Assembly (NCBI RefSeq): GCF_037975245.1
Contig: NC_092569.1
Span: 8,578,501-8,642,500, forward strand
From: Apostichopus japonicus
Taxonomy: Eukaryota > Echinodermata > Holothuroidea > Aspidochirotida > Stichopodidae
Length of the DNA: 64,000 nucleotides
Direction of reading: 5' to 3'
The translations under genes and the position numbers were made by a program. Positions 10,859 to 31,500 of this stretch are shown in pieces (position 1 is the first letter of the stretch; the number at the start of each line of letters is the position of its first letter). Below the pieces are notes generated by a model, which made no database searches, had not been told where the DNA came from, and saw only the letters and a program-made list of their open reading frames with translations.

Positions 10859-13484
10859 TTATAACGGAATTTCACCCTCAGAACTATGACCTGGTCGAAA
10901 GCTTGACAGAACAGATGAAACGCTGCCCTTGAAATTTTGTAATTTCGACACAACTCTCTTCCCACTTTTGATGTCACTATATGAATCACGTAAGTCTTCT
11001 TGACTGAATGAGATTTCTTCCAAGTTATCCGAAGGTTCGGGAACGTTCCCACTACCCTTCGGATCAGACGAATCATTATCTGATAAAATATCGTACTTTC
11101 GAAGAGAGGAAAGCTTTCTAAAGGTAAAATCTTTCTTCTTGAAATTCAGAAGAGCCCGTTTGCCATTAAAAGACCTTTTAGTGTCGACGTTGGACGGATT
11201 TTCGCTGATTTTTGTTTCTTCATTAGTTGACGGTATATCGGAAACTGTCTCGACTGTCGCCATTTGTAATTCTTGGTGTGGTGAAGCAGACACGCATGTA
11301 TACGGAGCAGACTGCCCAGTTTCCACGTCTCGCTCTGGTACAATACGGCAATGTCTTCTGCTACGCTGGCGCCAACTAAACCAGTTTTCAACTCTCTCAA
11401 AAATATTTGACGGGGCGTTTTCCTTTTCTTGTTTCTGCTTTTCTTCTCGAAGAATAGCAAGAAGTGTCCATGGGATATCTTCAAGCATAATACTATTGAA
11501 AACAACACACCTAAACTTCTTTAAGGCCTTTTCTGCATACTGCGGGCGGAGTTCGTTGCACTTCTTTTCTATCATATGGTAGAGAATAGGTGTCACACAC
11601 GGCTTGCGGATACTGGCATTGGTTAGCCATTCAAACCCAGCAGTGGCTCCTTCAAACTGAGACTACGGCAAAATATAAGAAAAACATTGTTCGATTATTC
11701 TGTCTTAAAAGTGTTTGCATGTGTTGCAGTGTAACTACTCTCGCTGTCAGGCCCGTAACGAGAATTCAAAGTTTTGGGTCCCAATTCTTTGCTGATGCTA
11801 CTGCGGTGCATGGGTAATTTGAGGGTTCTTTGAGAAAGTTTTGTAAGATGGTGCTATCATTTCCATAATATTCATAAATATTACTCAGTGAACAGATATC
11901 TCTGAAATAGTATGTCTAATTAGCTTAATACATTGTACTTGGATAATACAATGTAAGTATATAGATACATGGTTATGATAACTTTGACCTCATTAATATA
12001 TACTGTCACTAAATAGACTTCGCCAACATGGTAACTGATTCCTGGTACCTTCATTTATATGATGCCGCATTAGTCATGACAGAATCCCTCTTCATGTTGG
12101 TGTGCACAAGTTCATGTTTATTACCATGTATGGCTTACCTTACTAAGAATTGGTTTAAACATCGGAACCACTAAACGTTTTGGTTTTCTGGTTTCCTATT
12201 CACGGTACTTTGTTCTTGCAAGGATCGCTAGTTCCCTGACAATAACTCGAAATTTACGCTTACTACATCAAGCAGATTCGTCGTTTCACTTGCATGCAAA
12301 CACGAGGCAATTTCAACTTTATCTCATTCTTATTATGGTCCATATTAAGTCTCTCTGAATCAACAACATTTTGAGATACTCTTTGTCCTCTTGTAGCGAT
12401 TTTCAAGTATAACGACGATAGATTTCAGAAGAGGAGTAAGTCTTTCAAATATAGGATGGTGTACGGTTCAACAAGCTGAGCGAACTAATATTGTTTTAAC
12501 CATGATATGACTATATCATTGACCTTGCTCTGTAGTTTAGTTTTATCCTGCAAATTCCGCCAAATTAAGAATTTAGAATTGAAATGTCAGTCGAAACATG
12601 GATCACTTCTCGCATGCGTTTAATGTTATGGTATCATTCCGGGAAATATAGGATTTAAAATAATTCGTCAAAGTAGCCTATACCTCAAAATATAAAGTTC
12701 ATGCTACCTTGTCTCGCCGTGCAAATGAAATCCGTTTTTATTGAACTATTTGTAAATTGAAATTGCGTTGACCCTTAAAGACAGCATTGTCTATCAGGAT
12801 AGTTACATAAGCATTAGACACAATAGCTCTACTCGAAGCGGTCTTGAAGTTACCTTATAGGCTAGGTCATACTATACGATCATGCCTATCTGGATTCCCT
12901 CTTTAACTTAGACTAGGCATAGTGCGTTCTCATCATGCAGGGCAGCATCTAATAAAACTATGGCATAACTACCACCCACGAGAATAGTTAAACCCATTAG
13001 AAAAATCAGAGTGGTCGCCGTTCTAACGCTGACCTTCAAAATAGTATGTGTACTCTTAAATGTGTACTCGTGGAATTACCATAACCTACATTTTCATGCG
13101 AATGAAGTTACAAGTAGTCCTAAGCTATAGATTTAACCCGTTTATGATTAACCTAATTGAAATTTCATTTCAAAGATCGGCTCATTTAAATTTAAGACAT
13201 TTGTTTTACAAATATACAAGACAATAAACATTTCTCAATAATTTTCTTAATAGATCCTTTCGAATGCTCACCTTGTTTTCGTTTTCTGTTAATTCGTCAT
13301 GACTTCTCCTACTTGTCTGTATTTCTAGTTGTTTCTCCAATTCCCAAAGGAATAAATTGAAGTAAATCGTCCCTCCTCCTTCTTCCTCCAAACTAACAAA
13401 TTCTGTGGACTTACGACATTCTTTTCTTTCCTTTTCGCCTACTTTGATGAGAAGTCCAAACGTAGTTGGAACGTAAATACTCAT
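10859..13484 (-). CDS. Unrecognised two-exon gene, 336 aa, Ser-rich acidic C-terminus
   Basis: Exon 1 is 13484-13272, from ATG to an AAG|gtgagc donor. Exon 2 is 11656-10859, from a tagtctcag acceptor to a stop. Both are phase 0 and together encode 336 aa. I do not recognise the family. Residues 1-71 are charged, with a Glu/Gly tract and a short hydrophobic segment (YFNLFLW). Residues about 72-145 look like a folded helical domain, including KPCVTPILYHMIEKKC, AEKALKKFRCVVFNSIMLED and IPWTLLAILREE. The remainder is low in hydrophobics, rich in Ser/Asp/Glu/Lys, and probably disordered. There is no signal peptide. The exon 2 frame is long and well bounded by splice signals, the main reason to call it a gene. 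Further 5' exons, or an exon inside the 1.6-kb intron, cannot be excluded. Confidence 0.6.
11657..13271. other. Intron of the two-exon gene
   Basis: AT-rich sequence with no repeat family, RNA gene or additional exon that I can support. It is bounded by the gtgagc donor and tctcag acceptor of the minus-strand model. Confidence 0.5.
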
Positions 13485-13814
13485 ATTGACGACAAATCAC
13501 GTTTCAATTCACTGTTCAATAACGATGACAAGATTGACCTGCGTTATCTACTTTAGTGCTAATATAGCATGCATGTTCAATATACGCATACACGTTTTGT
13601 AGAACATGTTATGACTGCGTTCTATGCTCGTACGTTAGTCATATTTAGGTAGTCTGAGCGTGTGACGTAATAAAGAACAGGTTGCGCTATCTAATGAACT
13701 TCTTTTGTTATCGCGCATCGTTTCAGCACTGCGCGCAATGGTTAGAGATTTGTTACAGCGCGTTATCGCTTCATAGCCCCATTAAACTTCAAATCTATTA
13801 ATATCGATGCTCGA

Positions 13815-14965
13815 GCTTATAATGGCCTTCATATTAACACTGATCACAAAATCATTATAAGTAGTTTCACCCTAAATAGCTCAACAAGAAGACAAATTTA
13901 TCCAGTCAATAAGACTGTTGAAAGTAGTAATTCCTGCCATCTTAAATCAAACAAAATTGATTTAATGAAAACGTAAATAAGACATTAAACGAAACCAATT
14001 TTTCCCAATCACCTGCTACTTATTGGAATGAACTGTCAACAATTTGTTTAGACAATGCCCAAAACTTGAATCCACCCACAAAAAAAGTACTTTTAATACT
14101 GAAATAGCAAACTTATCCAAGAAACAAAAAGACCTTAGACTCGAAATTGACAACTGTAAAGATATTGATCAAAAGAGAGAATTAAAAACTAAAAGGAACA
14201 AAATAATTAAACAACATTTTCTAGTCAAAACTGCCCATGAACAAAAATTAATTTCCGATATTTCCGAAATTGAAAATTGTTAGGATGACTCACACCGTTT
14301 CTTTAAAGCAAAAAGAGTAGTACAACAAAAAAGTAAGAGAGACGCCATTACATTTAAAATTGGCGATATACACGTAGGAGATACCGACGCAAAAATTAAA
14401 GAAATCAGCAAACATTTCGAAAAGACTTTTAACTGCAATATCCCAGATCCGAACCAAACGTGTTTCCAGAAAAACTAAACACGCCCTTTGATGAAGATGA
14501 AATTAAACAAGCAGTCTCATCCTTAAAAATAATAAAACCCCAGGTTGTGACAAGGTCACAGCCGAACATCTCAAATATGCCCCATGAACACACAAACAGA
14601 TAGCAAATATCTTAAATTGTATAGCCGAATTAGGAGATTTCCCAATTGAATTTAAACAAGGAATCCTAACTCCTATCTCAAAACCGGGAAGGACTAAAGG
14701 TCCACCAGAAAACTTAAGACCAGTCATTTTATCATCAACACTACGGAAAATTCTTGCGGTTTGTGTGGCCAGGAGGATTCGTCCGTTAATTGATGAGCAT
14801 ATCCTCCCCAAACTGCCTTCACTTCAGGACGACGCACAGCTGAACTCGTCTTCGCTTTTAAAGTGCTAGTAGAAAAAGCTATAACATCCGTAGGTAACAC
14901 TATAAATGTATTGATGAGCAAGGCGTTCGATACAATTCATGACTTGTTCGTGACATGTCCTTCAA
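13815..14965 (+). pseudogene. Degenerate LINE fragment (endonuclease end to reverse transcriptase start)
   Basis: Translation in shifting frames gives a TDHKIIISSF endonuclease end near 13840. A Lys-rich linker (14044-14283) follows, then a segment ending in PFDEDEIKQAVSSL near 14480-14530. After that come RT motifs: IANILNCIAELGDFPIEFKQ, GILTPISKPGRTKGPPENLRPV, and an SKAFDTIHD active-site-like piece near 14918. These are typical of apurinic-endonuclease non-LTR elements. There are several frameshifts and stops (for example the TAG at 14281). Both ends are missing, and the right side runs into the (TA)n block at 14983. It is a dead relic. Confidence 0.8.
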
Positions 14966-14981
14966 TGCAGTCGCTAGACAT

Positions 14982-14982
<1 letters not shown>

Positions 14983-15018
<36 letters not shown>
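14983..15018. repeat. (TA)n block between LINE relic and Penelope-like element
   Basis: A short uninterrupted TA run. The Penelope-like reading frame begins directly at its right edge (LDSDPTQEI in frame with the repeat), so it marks the 5' truncation point of that element. Confidence 0.95.
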
Positions 15019-15021
<3 letters not shown>

Positions 15022-16790
15022 TTCTGATCCCACTCAAGAAATCACACAAAACGTGAAAAGAGTCATCCAAAAGATAGTCTCTAACGGTTCCATTGACCGC
15101 AAGTTAGGCCAAAACCTCCTGGAAAACGACCCAAAACCTGGTCGCTTTTATTTTCTGCCTAAAATTCACAAAGAAGGCAATCCCGGGAGGCCCATAATAT
15201 CGGGTAATGGCACAGCCACTGAAAAAATTTCCAAATTCGTGGATCTCCTCATCCAACCTCTCGTTTCGGCCCTACCGTCCTATGTGCAGGACACTACGGA
15301 TTTCATCCGGAAAATTGGGGAAATAAAAAATCTTCCCTTATCTTCTCTGTTAGTTACCTTGGATGTGTCTTCGTTATACACAAATATCCCCAACGAAGAG
15401 GGCATTTCGGCCTGCACAAAAGCATTCAAACCGATACGTGGCAAAACCCCCACGAAGAAAGAATTGGCCGAATTAATGCAACTTATCTTGACCAACAATA
15501 ATCTGGTATTTGGCAACAAACACTACCTCCAAATTCATGGCACCGCAATGGGTACCAAAATGGCACCGTCTTTTGCCAACATCTTTATGGGAAACCTCGA
15601 GAAAGAATTTTTATCTCGACAAAACTTGAAACCACACACGTGGTTACGTTACATTGACGATATCTTTATGATATGGACCCATGGTGAGGCAAATCTAAAA
15701 CTCTTCATTGATGACATAAACTCGTTTCATCACACTATCAAATTCACTGCTGATTTTTCTGTACATGGCGTTCACTTTCTGGACACCACCGTGACCCTAC
15801 AAAATGGTTCACTCAAAACAGACTTGTTCAATAAACCCACGAACAAGCACAACTACCTCTTACCAAGCAGTTGCCATCCACGTCACTGTACCAGAAATAT
15901 TCCGTACAGTCAAGCGTTGCGCATCCGACGCATTTGCTCCTCTGAAGTCGATTTTGATTCACGCACTAAAGAACTGTCACAACACCTCCTAAACAGACAG
16001 TATTTTCGGGGTACTATTGAAAATGCCATCAAAAAGGCTAAAAGCAAACCCCGTACCGAAACATTGACGTACAAAACTCGTCAAACCAGTTCCAAAAGGG
16101 TACCATTGGTTACTGAATTCCACCCTGGTCTCCCACCACTGGCTAATATCATTCAGAAGAATTTTCACCTACTTCAAGGCACCGAACGCCTGAAATCAGT
16201 ATTCCCAGAATTACCTGTCATCGCTTTTAAAAGACCCAGCAACCTACGGGATATCTTAGTTCGGGCATCCTTTCGGGATGACACCCCATTAGGGGAAATC
16301 AAAACAGAAACTACAGGATCATCGCCCTGTACACAAAATTGCAAAACGTGCTTACTTGTCGATTCGACCGGGGCCTTTCAGAGCAACCAAACCAAACGCA
16401 CGTTCCAAATTCGGCACAAAATTAACTGCCTATCCAAAAATGTCATTTACCTCATCTACTGCAATATTTGTAACTTACAATACATTGGAGAGTCAAAAAA
16501 CACTCTTAGAATGAGAATGACACAACATAGATCGGCGATCAAAACAAAAAAGATCTACCAACCTGTTGCAAATCACTTCAATCTCCAAAATCATTCAATT
16601 GAGAATTTGCGTGTTATTGCCATTGACCAGAACGATTCTTGGACAGATAAATCTAGGAAAGCGAAAGAAAATTTCTGGAACTAAACTTAAAGACCACGGC
16701 ACCATTCGGTTTAAACATCAGAAACGATTTGCCGTCCCAGATAAACCAAAACAATTCCTTTACAATTACGACGGAATCGGATTAAAATAA
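15018..16790 (+). mobile_element. Penelope-like retroelement, 5'-truncated, RT + GIY-YIG endonuclease
   Basis: An open frame of about 550 codons, long and intact for a relic, runs to the stop at 16682-16684. In order it shows a KPGRFYFLPKIHK finger motif with GRPI, LDVSSLYTNIP (motif A), GTAMGTKMAPSFANIFMG, a YIDDIF catalytic motif near 15655, HFLDTTV, and a GIY-YIG nuclease core (VIYLIYCN...LQYIGES, about residues 462-482). This combination defines Penelope-like elements. The region before the RT is missing, replaced by (TA)n. Near the C-terminus ENFW is followed by a stop, while the next frame continues TKLKDHG, so a one-base indel probably clipped the nuclease tail. Relatively young but no longer complete. 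Confidence 0.95.
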
Positions 16791-16942
16791 TCCGACGCGG
16801 ATTAAAGTAATCCGAATTTCTAAAACTTCTGCTCAATTCAGCAGAAATCAGTAAGTCGCTTTGCCTTTACAACTATGCCGACATCTTCTCTATAAAATAG
16901 TTTCAATTCCTGCTACTCCTTGTCACTTCCGGTGATCATGCA

Positions 16943-16969
16943 CTGAAGAAGAGCTAGTTTTGCTCGAAA
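16943..16969 (+). ncRNA. Hammerhead-ribozyme-like motif after the Penelope-like ORF
   Basis: The order CTGAAGA, then a stem (GAGC, seven-base loop, GCTC), then GAAA matches the conserved hammerhead core (CUGANGA, stem II, GAAA). Penelope-like elements are known to carry minimal hammerheads. A two-base-pair stem III (GC-TCT-GC) could follow, but the expected U before the cleavage site is not there. It may be a decayed copy. Confidence 0.45.
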
Positions 16970-17097
16970 GCTCTGCAAAAACCAAACATTGGCTGTTTTA
17001 CTTCCAATCACTTACCTAATTCAATTATTGTATCTCACTCGAGATCCAGCCTTTCTCTAAATGCAGCATAGTTGTTTAACAGTTTTTCCGTTATTCC

Positions 17098-17239
<142 letters not shown>

Positions 17240-17289
17240 GTTACACTGCTTAGACCCAAATAGTACCCAAAGATGTTCCCTATAAGGAC

Positions 17290-18096
17290 CATAGGCGTAG
17301 GAGCCTGATTTGATTGGGGGGGGGGGGGCTGTAACGACTTGCCCGAAAAATATAACCAAAATTTTTCGCGCGCTACGCCCGCGTTCAACATCATAAAGCA
17401 GCATTTTGCGTTTGGTCGCCGTTTTCTACTTTTTTGACATGTCCATCGAGTTTTTTACATATATCAATCACAAAACAGCAAACTAAGATATTAGCCAAGA
17501 AAATATCTTGGAGAAAACAAAGTTGAAAGTTGCAAATTTTCCGACTTTTATGCCACCAATTTGAAGTAAGATATAAATAGATAAGCTAGTTATGTATGTC
17601 GTTATGGCATAGTGGAGTCAGTGCGGTTGAGAAAAATCATAGAAAAGGACGCAAAATGCTGCTTTAATGTGCTATCATATAGGCATTCACCGGTTATTAC
17701 ATCACATGCCGATAACCGATGAATGCCCATATGACATGCACAATAAGATGTTAAATGCGCGCGAAGCGCGCAAAAATTTTGGTTTTATTTTCCCTGTTAT
17801 TACCCTTCCATATTGGTTATAATTATTGGGGAAGTCGTTACAATAATAACGATAATAATAATATCAGTTTAACCATTGAAAAACACATTGCAAATTATTC
17901 TTCTTTCCGTAGGTGCCCGAAAAATTCTCAGCATATTGCCCGAATTTTCACCCCCCAAAAAATGAAAAACACACTGCAAGTTATTCTTCTTTCAGTAGGT
18001 GCCCGAAAAATTCTCAGCATATTGCCCGAATTTTCACCAAAGATTTTGGTTGGGGGGCTGCAGCCCCCCAGCCCCCCCCCGCCTCCTACGCCTATG
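17290..18096. mobile_element. hAT-type non-autonomous element with perfect 8-bp target duplication
   Basis: The termini are CATAGGCGTAGGAG and its exact complement. They are flanked by ataaggac at 17282-17289 and 18097-18104, a perfect 8-bp duplication typical of hAT insertion. Inside, a G-run near the left and C-runs near the right could fold back. GCGCGCGAAGCGCGC at about 17757 is a strong palindrome. Two direct copies of a segment ending TGCCCGAAAAATTCTCAGCA lie near 17913 and 18000. No transposase ORF is present. A second left end of the same family is at 61983. Confidence 0.93.
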
Positions 18097-18104
18097 ATAA
18101 GGAC

Positions 18105-19689
18105 AATTACTAAAGAGGGCCCTACGAGTCTGCTTTATAATTTGAGACGATGTTTAATGTATGAAATTTGATGCGTTTCAAACGAGATCGTGATCGTTCT
18201 GAACTGAGTTCATACATTGTAATTGAAAGCAAAAGTTAAGAGGAATGTTAGCTGTGTATGTGTTATTTGCCTGTGTTATAAGGTTACCATGCACAGAAGA
18301 TTTCTTGCTACGCAGTTGTATATGCTGATTTAATAATCAACAACAGCTTCAACGGTAAACTGCTTAAGCCGATATGCCACATGGTCATACAATAACATCT
18401 ACGAAAAAACACCTAACGGTCATTTGCTACAGTTTTATTATGATACTTAAAATCTCTTCCCATTATTGCTTTTAGATAGCGATAAACAGTTTCCCATTCC
18501 TAACAGTTGTCGATCAAATCAAGAACTGAAGAAAATGAGGTGTATGAAAGACAGAACAGAGAATGACATTACATGTAATCATCTTAGTGATTTGAAGCTG
18601 ATTACACGACAACTTCTCAATGATGTAAACACAGGGCAAGAAGATAACTTCTTCCTATATTTATACTAAGCACATCATTTAAGGCAGTTCCTGATGCTTG
18701 ACGACTTTCCGAAAAGTTTACGTTAAGCCAACATTTACCTCGTCGCTTTGGGTTTGTTGGTTGTTTGGTGAGGTGCGGAACCATCAGTCATTTTTTTGCA
18801 AGCTAAAAACTAAAAGATATAAGAAACCTACTATTGTTGAAGCTAACAGTAGTACACTGGTATCTTGGTATCTTACAAGGTTAGTCAACTTGTAGAGCTA
18901 GTAGGACTTATAATACGGAAGTGAGCTCAGTGTTATAGCTTAACCTGAGTTCACCTATAAGGCTTGTATGCTTACCTGAAACTTATGCAAACACTGGATT
19001 ATTAAGTACATATGCGTTATGTGTTTAACAGAGCCAATAAATTCCACGTCAACAGTAATGAAGTGAATAAACACAGTCTATCCACCATACCAAGAATGAA
19101 ATTATCGGTTAAGCCTTCGATAAAACAAGTTTTATTTAAATGCTACCAATGATACACGAACATCGACAGTATGATCAATGTACACCAATTTTCATTTTTG
19201 CCCCTCTGAATTATATTGAATTTTAATCAATTATAGACACATTTCTATCACGATTGTACGTTAGCCACGACTTTCTGAGGCTACACCCAGCAAAGTTGAT
19301 AGCCTAATAAAGATTCAAGATAAGACTATGAAAAGTGCAAAGTTCATACGCTTGTGTGCGATGTTATACACGGAAGGTTTACACAAAAGCTAAATTCCCG
19401 AGGCAAACTGACACGCACCGTGCGTCTCTATATGAAATAATGATATTTATTGCATATAGAGGAGGTTGTATAAAGTAATATATTTAGATATTAATCACAA
19501 TAGTTCTCGCCCAACCATCCGCAAACATACATATACAAAGAAATGGAAAGAAAGTGTGAATTGTACTTCACTACTATTGATTAATAACCTTAGTAATGAA
19601 AACAACAGCCGCATATCTCTCGTATAGTAACAAAACTGTGTATTTCATATGTTCTTTATTAATGTTGTGCAATATTCTCTCAAATACAG
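18105..19689. other. Intergenic AT-rich DNA
   Basis: Reading both strands, I find only short open frames without family resemblance, and no repeat array. It lies between the hAT-type element and the 79-bp satellite. Confidence 0.5.
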
Positions 19690-20155
19690 GATACAGACCA
19701 AGGAACTGCATATACCATGTCCATATTTGCTATAACTGATTTGATATCACCATCCTTCCCGGAGGTTTATATATTGCCACGGAACTGCATATACCATGTC
19801 CATATTTGCTATAACTGGTTTGATATCACCATCCTACCCGGAGGTTTATATATGACCACGGAACTGCATATACCATGTCCATCTTTGCTATATGACTGAT
19901 TTGATATCACCATCCTACCCGGAGGTTTATATATTGCCACGGAACTGCATATACCATGTCCATATTTGCTATAACTGGTTTGATATCACCATCCTATCCG
20001 GAGGTATATATATGACCAAGGAACTGCATATACCATCCCCACATTTGCTATAACTGGTTTAATATCACCACACTACCCGGAGGTTTATATATGACCACGG
20101 AACTGCATATACCATCCCCATATTTGCTATATAACTGGTTTGAAATCACCACTTA
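19690..20155. repeat. 79-bp satellite, six copies
   Basis: The anchor GGAACTGCATATACCAT occurs at about 19702, 19781, 19860, 19941, 20020 and 20099, giving a period of 79-81 bases. Units also share TTTGATATCACCATCCTACC and CGGAGGTTTATATAT. It lies beyond the 3' end of the tyrosine kinase gene. Confidence 0.95.
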
Positions 20156-20364
20156 CTTATCTTATCTTATCAAACTAAAATAATATCGATCTCTTGGTTG
20201 ATGAAAGTTAAACTTAATCATAACGTCAATTTGAACTTTATAATGCACGATGTTCCCAAAAATGTAACAAAGTTATGCAAACGGACCAAAAACATGATCA
20301 TAATGGACATCCTTGCAACACATTCGTTTGGCTTAACTATGCTGTTTATTCAGAACTGTTGATA

Positions 20365-20780
20365 CAGTGGCGGAGCTAGGGGTATTGGTCAGGAGGGCGA
20401 GAATGGTCTGTAGGGGCGCTTTCGACACTATTTAAGCGGAGCGCCACCACAGGTTGGCGCGTAACGTACAGAATCTTTTTTTTTTTGTGAGTAAAGATAC
20501 TCCCTAGATCGCCGGAAATGACCCTTTCCGGGCCTGGCTAATTTGCAGATAAACGAAGAATAAATAGGTGTCATCGCCAAATTACACCAACAAAATGTGA
20601 CAAATGTCAATATTTAGATGAGAGCGCAATAAAAAAGTCAACAATCGCGAATCAATCGCGAATCAGTGAAAAGTGGTAAAGAGCTGAAAAGGGCGCCATC
20701 AGTCCATTTGAGTCCGTCAGGGGGTGGGGGGGGGGGGCGGGGGAATTCGCCCTCCTGACTGTATGGACGCTCCGCCACTG
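20365..20780. mobile_element. hAT-type miniature element, perfect 8-bp target duplication
   Basis: The ends are CAGTGGCGGAGC and GCTCCGCCACTG. The flanks are tgttgata at 20357-20364 and 20781-20788, identical 8-mers. The interior carries the core GCGGAGCGCCACCA...GTTGGCGCG shared with 62006-62380 and related sequences. It has no coding capacity. It sits about 180 bases past the kinase stop codon, so it may be transcribed in that 3' UTR. Confidence 0.93.
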
Positions 20781-20961
20781 TGTTGATACATAAAACTATA
20801 TATATTCTAAATGTATGCCACTGCATGGTTAGATATGATAACATGAGCTCGTTACAAATTGGATGTGGGGCCGGGTAAAAATCGATGAACGCACATTTAA
20901 GGGGTTATCCAAGATAATCGAACCCCTTAATAAGGCATCAAGTTCCATTTATAGTCTTATG

Positions 20962-28504
<7,543 letters not shown>

Positions 28505-31500
28505 CTAAAGCAGAACAGAAAGGAGATGTGTAGTATCTTGCTACACGACAATATTTAGAAGCATCGGCAGAGATGACGAATAAAACACACGTGATATTTG
28601 ATTATAGGTTTGGCGCTATTTATTATTTATATCTTAAGTTCTTTTTTTTCTATTTCTTAGTGTTACCTTTGTTTTATTATCTAGTCTAACGAATGTATAC
28701 GGAGGGAAATCACCTCTAAGGTAAAACACATGTCTCACACAATGCATGTGAACACATGGCTCACACAATGCATGTCTCACACAATGCATACACATGTCTC
28801 ACACAATGCAAGTGAACACATGGCTCACACAATGTATGTGAACACATGGCTCACACAATGCATGTGAACACATGGCTCACACAATGCATGTCTCACACAA
28901 TGCATGTGAACACATGGCTCACACAATGCATGTGAACACACTGCATGTGAACACAATGCATGTGAACACATGTCTCACACAATGCATGTGAACACATGTC
29001 TCACACAATACATATGCTTAAACTGGATACACTGTTTCTATCGTTTTTCTGCTCACCGAGAGGTGTGTGTAACGATAGACGCAGTCAATAGTTTTAAATA
29101 AAGACAAGATACGCTAAGTTTAATGGGACTTTACCACGTGGTTAACGCAGAAGTTAGATTATTACAATGAGGTATTTCGTCGCCTTCATTATTACAACTT
29201 ACAATTGTAAATCTAATTCCTGCTGGGATAAGGCATAGCTCACAGTACTGCTGCAGATAATCTTCAATATACGTCGAGTGTTGACGTGATGCATCGCTAT
29301 TTTGTAGTAATAGCATAAACGTATGACAGTGAGAAAGCATATCAAATTTTAATGTATACCAATATTTTTCACAAATACTCTAAATATCCCTTCTGACATT
29401 ACTACAAATAGGGACATAACAGAGATTTTGTACAACACATCTCATAGCGAGAGCTGCGAACATAAACTGATATAAAGAGTGATAATTTCCACAAACCATT
29501 TTCATTCGTCTTCGAACCGAAGCATCCCATGATGCATCAATAAGATGTTGAATTCAATAATATATCGGTAAATACACAGGTCAACAATTGGTTGCATCTG
29601 TTCAAACAACGGTCAGCTGTCCCTCCTCTACATAAGACGGTACGAGACCGCTCAGTGAAATGAATCTGTTTATAGAAGAATGAACGTGATGTAAGTTTAC
29701 TTCACTCCATCATTCATAGAATGTCTTTCATTTGCTGTCAAATCCATTCCACACAGGAACCTTACTATAGCAAGTTAATATTTATCGCTCTAATATTATT
29801 TCTAAATAAAATTATGGTATAACAGATTACAACTCATCTAGGCCTATAGATTTACATATAGTTAACGATGGCTGCATTATTTTTGTTGGCTACTGCAGAC
29901 TCTGAAATTATCAAGACTTTAATCAAACGACTTGAATTGAAATTTAAGAATTTGTGAATTCCATATGAGGACATAAGAGAATTCAACTGCTTGATGATGG
30001 AGCTAAATTAATGGTAACTATACTATGAAGACTTGATCTATAAGTTGACAGGTCATAGACTAAACTAATTCCAACAAGTGATTCAACTTTAACTAACATT
30101 ATCATAAATTATGTATAAACCAGCTACTGACTTCTCCTTAACCATTTTCAGAATTGTACATGAAAACACAGCCATTAATATCCGTTACATGTTTGCTACA
30201 AAGGTATTCGAGCTGCCACTTACCTACTATTTGAACTTTTCAGTAACACCTCTTCTCGACACTGACTGCTTCAAGTACATGATGAAGCAAATATCAGCAG
30301 TCGCAGTAGACCATACCATATGGTTTGGAGGGTATGGTTTCATTTTGAATGCATAAAAGATGACAGAAAAAGTCCACTTTATAACTTACATTTCAAAGCT
30401 GTTTAGAGATGAAAGATACGCGGACTAGTTTCCATGAGATTCTTCTCAAGAGTAAACTGTTTGAAACCTAAAGTAATCATTTTACTCAGTTTTCAGTGAT
30501 ATTGTGGACTTCAAGAAGACTATACGTAACCTATGGAAGGTACCACACACGCTAAACAAATAATATAAATATAGGTATTCTACTTAGAAATCCCCTTCGT
30601 TCACCCCGAAGAGCAATACTTTGAATTACGCATCCAGTGCAAACATTGAACCTTGACTTCTACGTATTGATATACATAAGTCAAATTTCCGCCCCCCCCC
30701 CCCCTCAAAAAAAAAAAACAATATTTGGAGTTTGAACAATGTTTGCTGCCTGTAAATAAGTTTAGTCGCGGTTACGCCGTTACAGAGTGTGATGGATTGT
30801 TTGTGAGGTAGAACAAGGAATTGATACAACACAGCCCACTTTGGTATAACGATGTAAACATGTTAACAGTGATATATACGGTAGTAAAGAATATGCAGTT
30901 CACGTTTATCTCACATTAGTTTCATTCACGGTGTTTCGTTTATTTTATAATATATAGGCTATACAAGCCCATGTATAACCCTTTCCCCCTTAATAGCACT
31001 GTACTGATCATCGTTCTCCATACTGGATTCACCAGCAATCTCTCATATTAGGTGAATAGACAAAAACCATATGAACGTTCACGTTGAATTCCATCATCCA
31101 ATAAGATATAATATGAGAATAGGTGCAAAAAGAAACCACTGAGAAACACATCAAGCATTGCGTAACTTAAGCTAAGTTTTACGTTGTAGCCTTCACATAA
31201 GAATGATCAGGTAAAAACAAACCGATGATACTCGCGTATAGGTGCAGTAGGTGCAGGAGTTCTTGGAGACACCTGCAGTCGTAGGAAAAAGGGGTGTTTT
31301 AAATAGATATCAATGCAACATTAGAATGATGACTATTATGATTTCAATTGGCTAAAGGCATGACCATTTCCTGGAAAAAGAGAACCATTCTATTATAGGT
31401 TTAACTTAGATGAGGTTTATTTACATATTCATAATGATACTGTAATAAAGCCACTGACGCCCTTTTAAGTGATATTTAACATGACGGCTCGATCTGCCAT

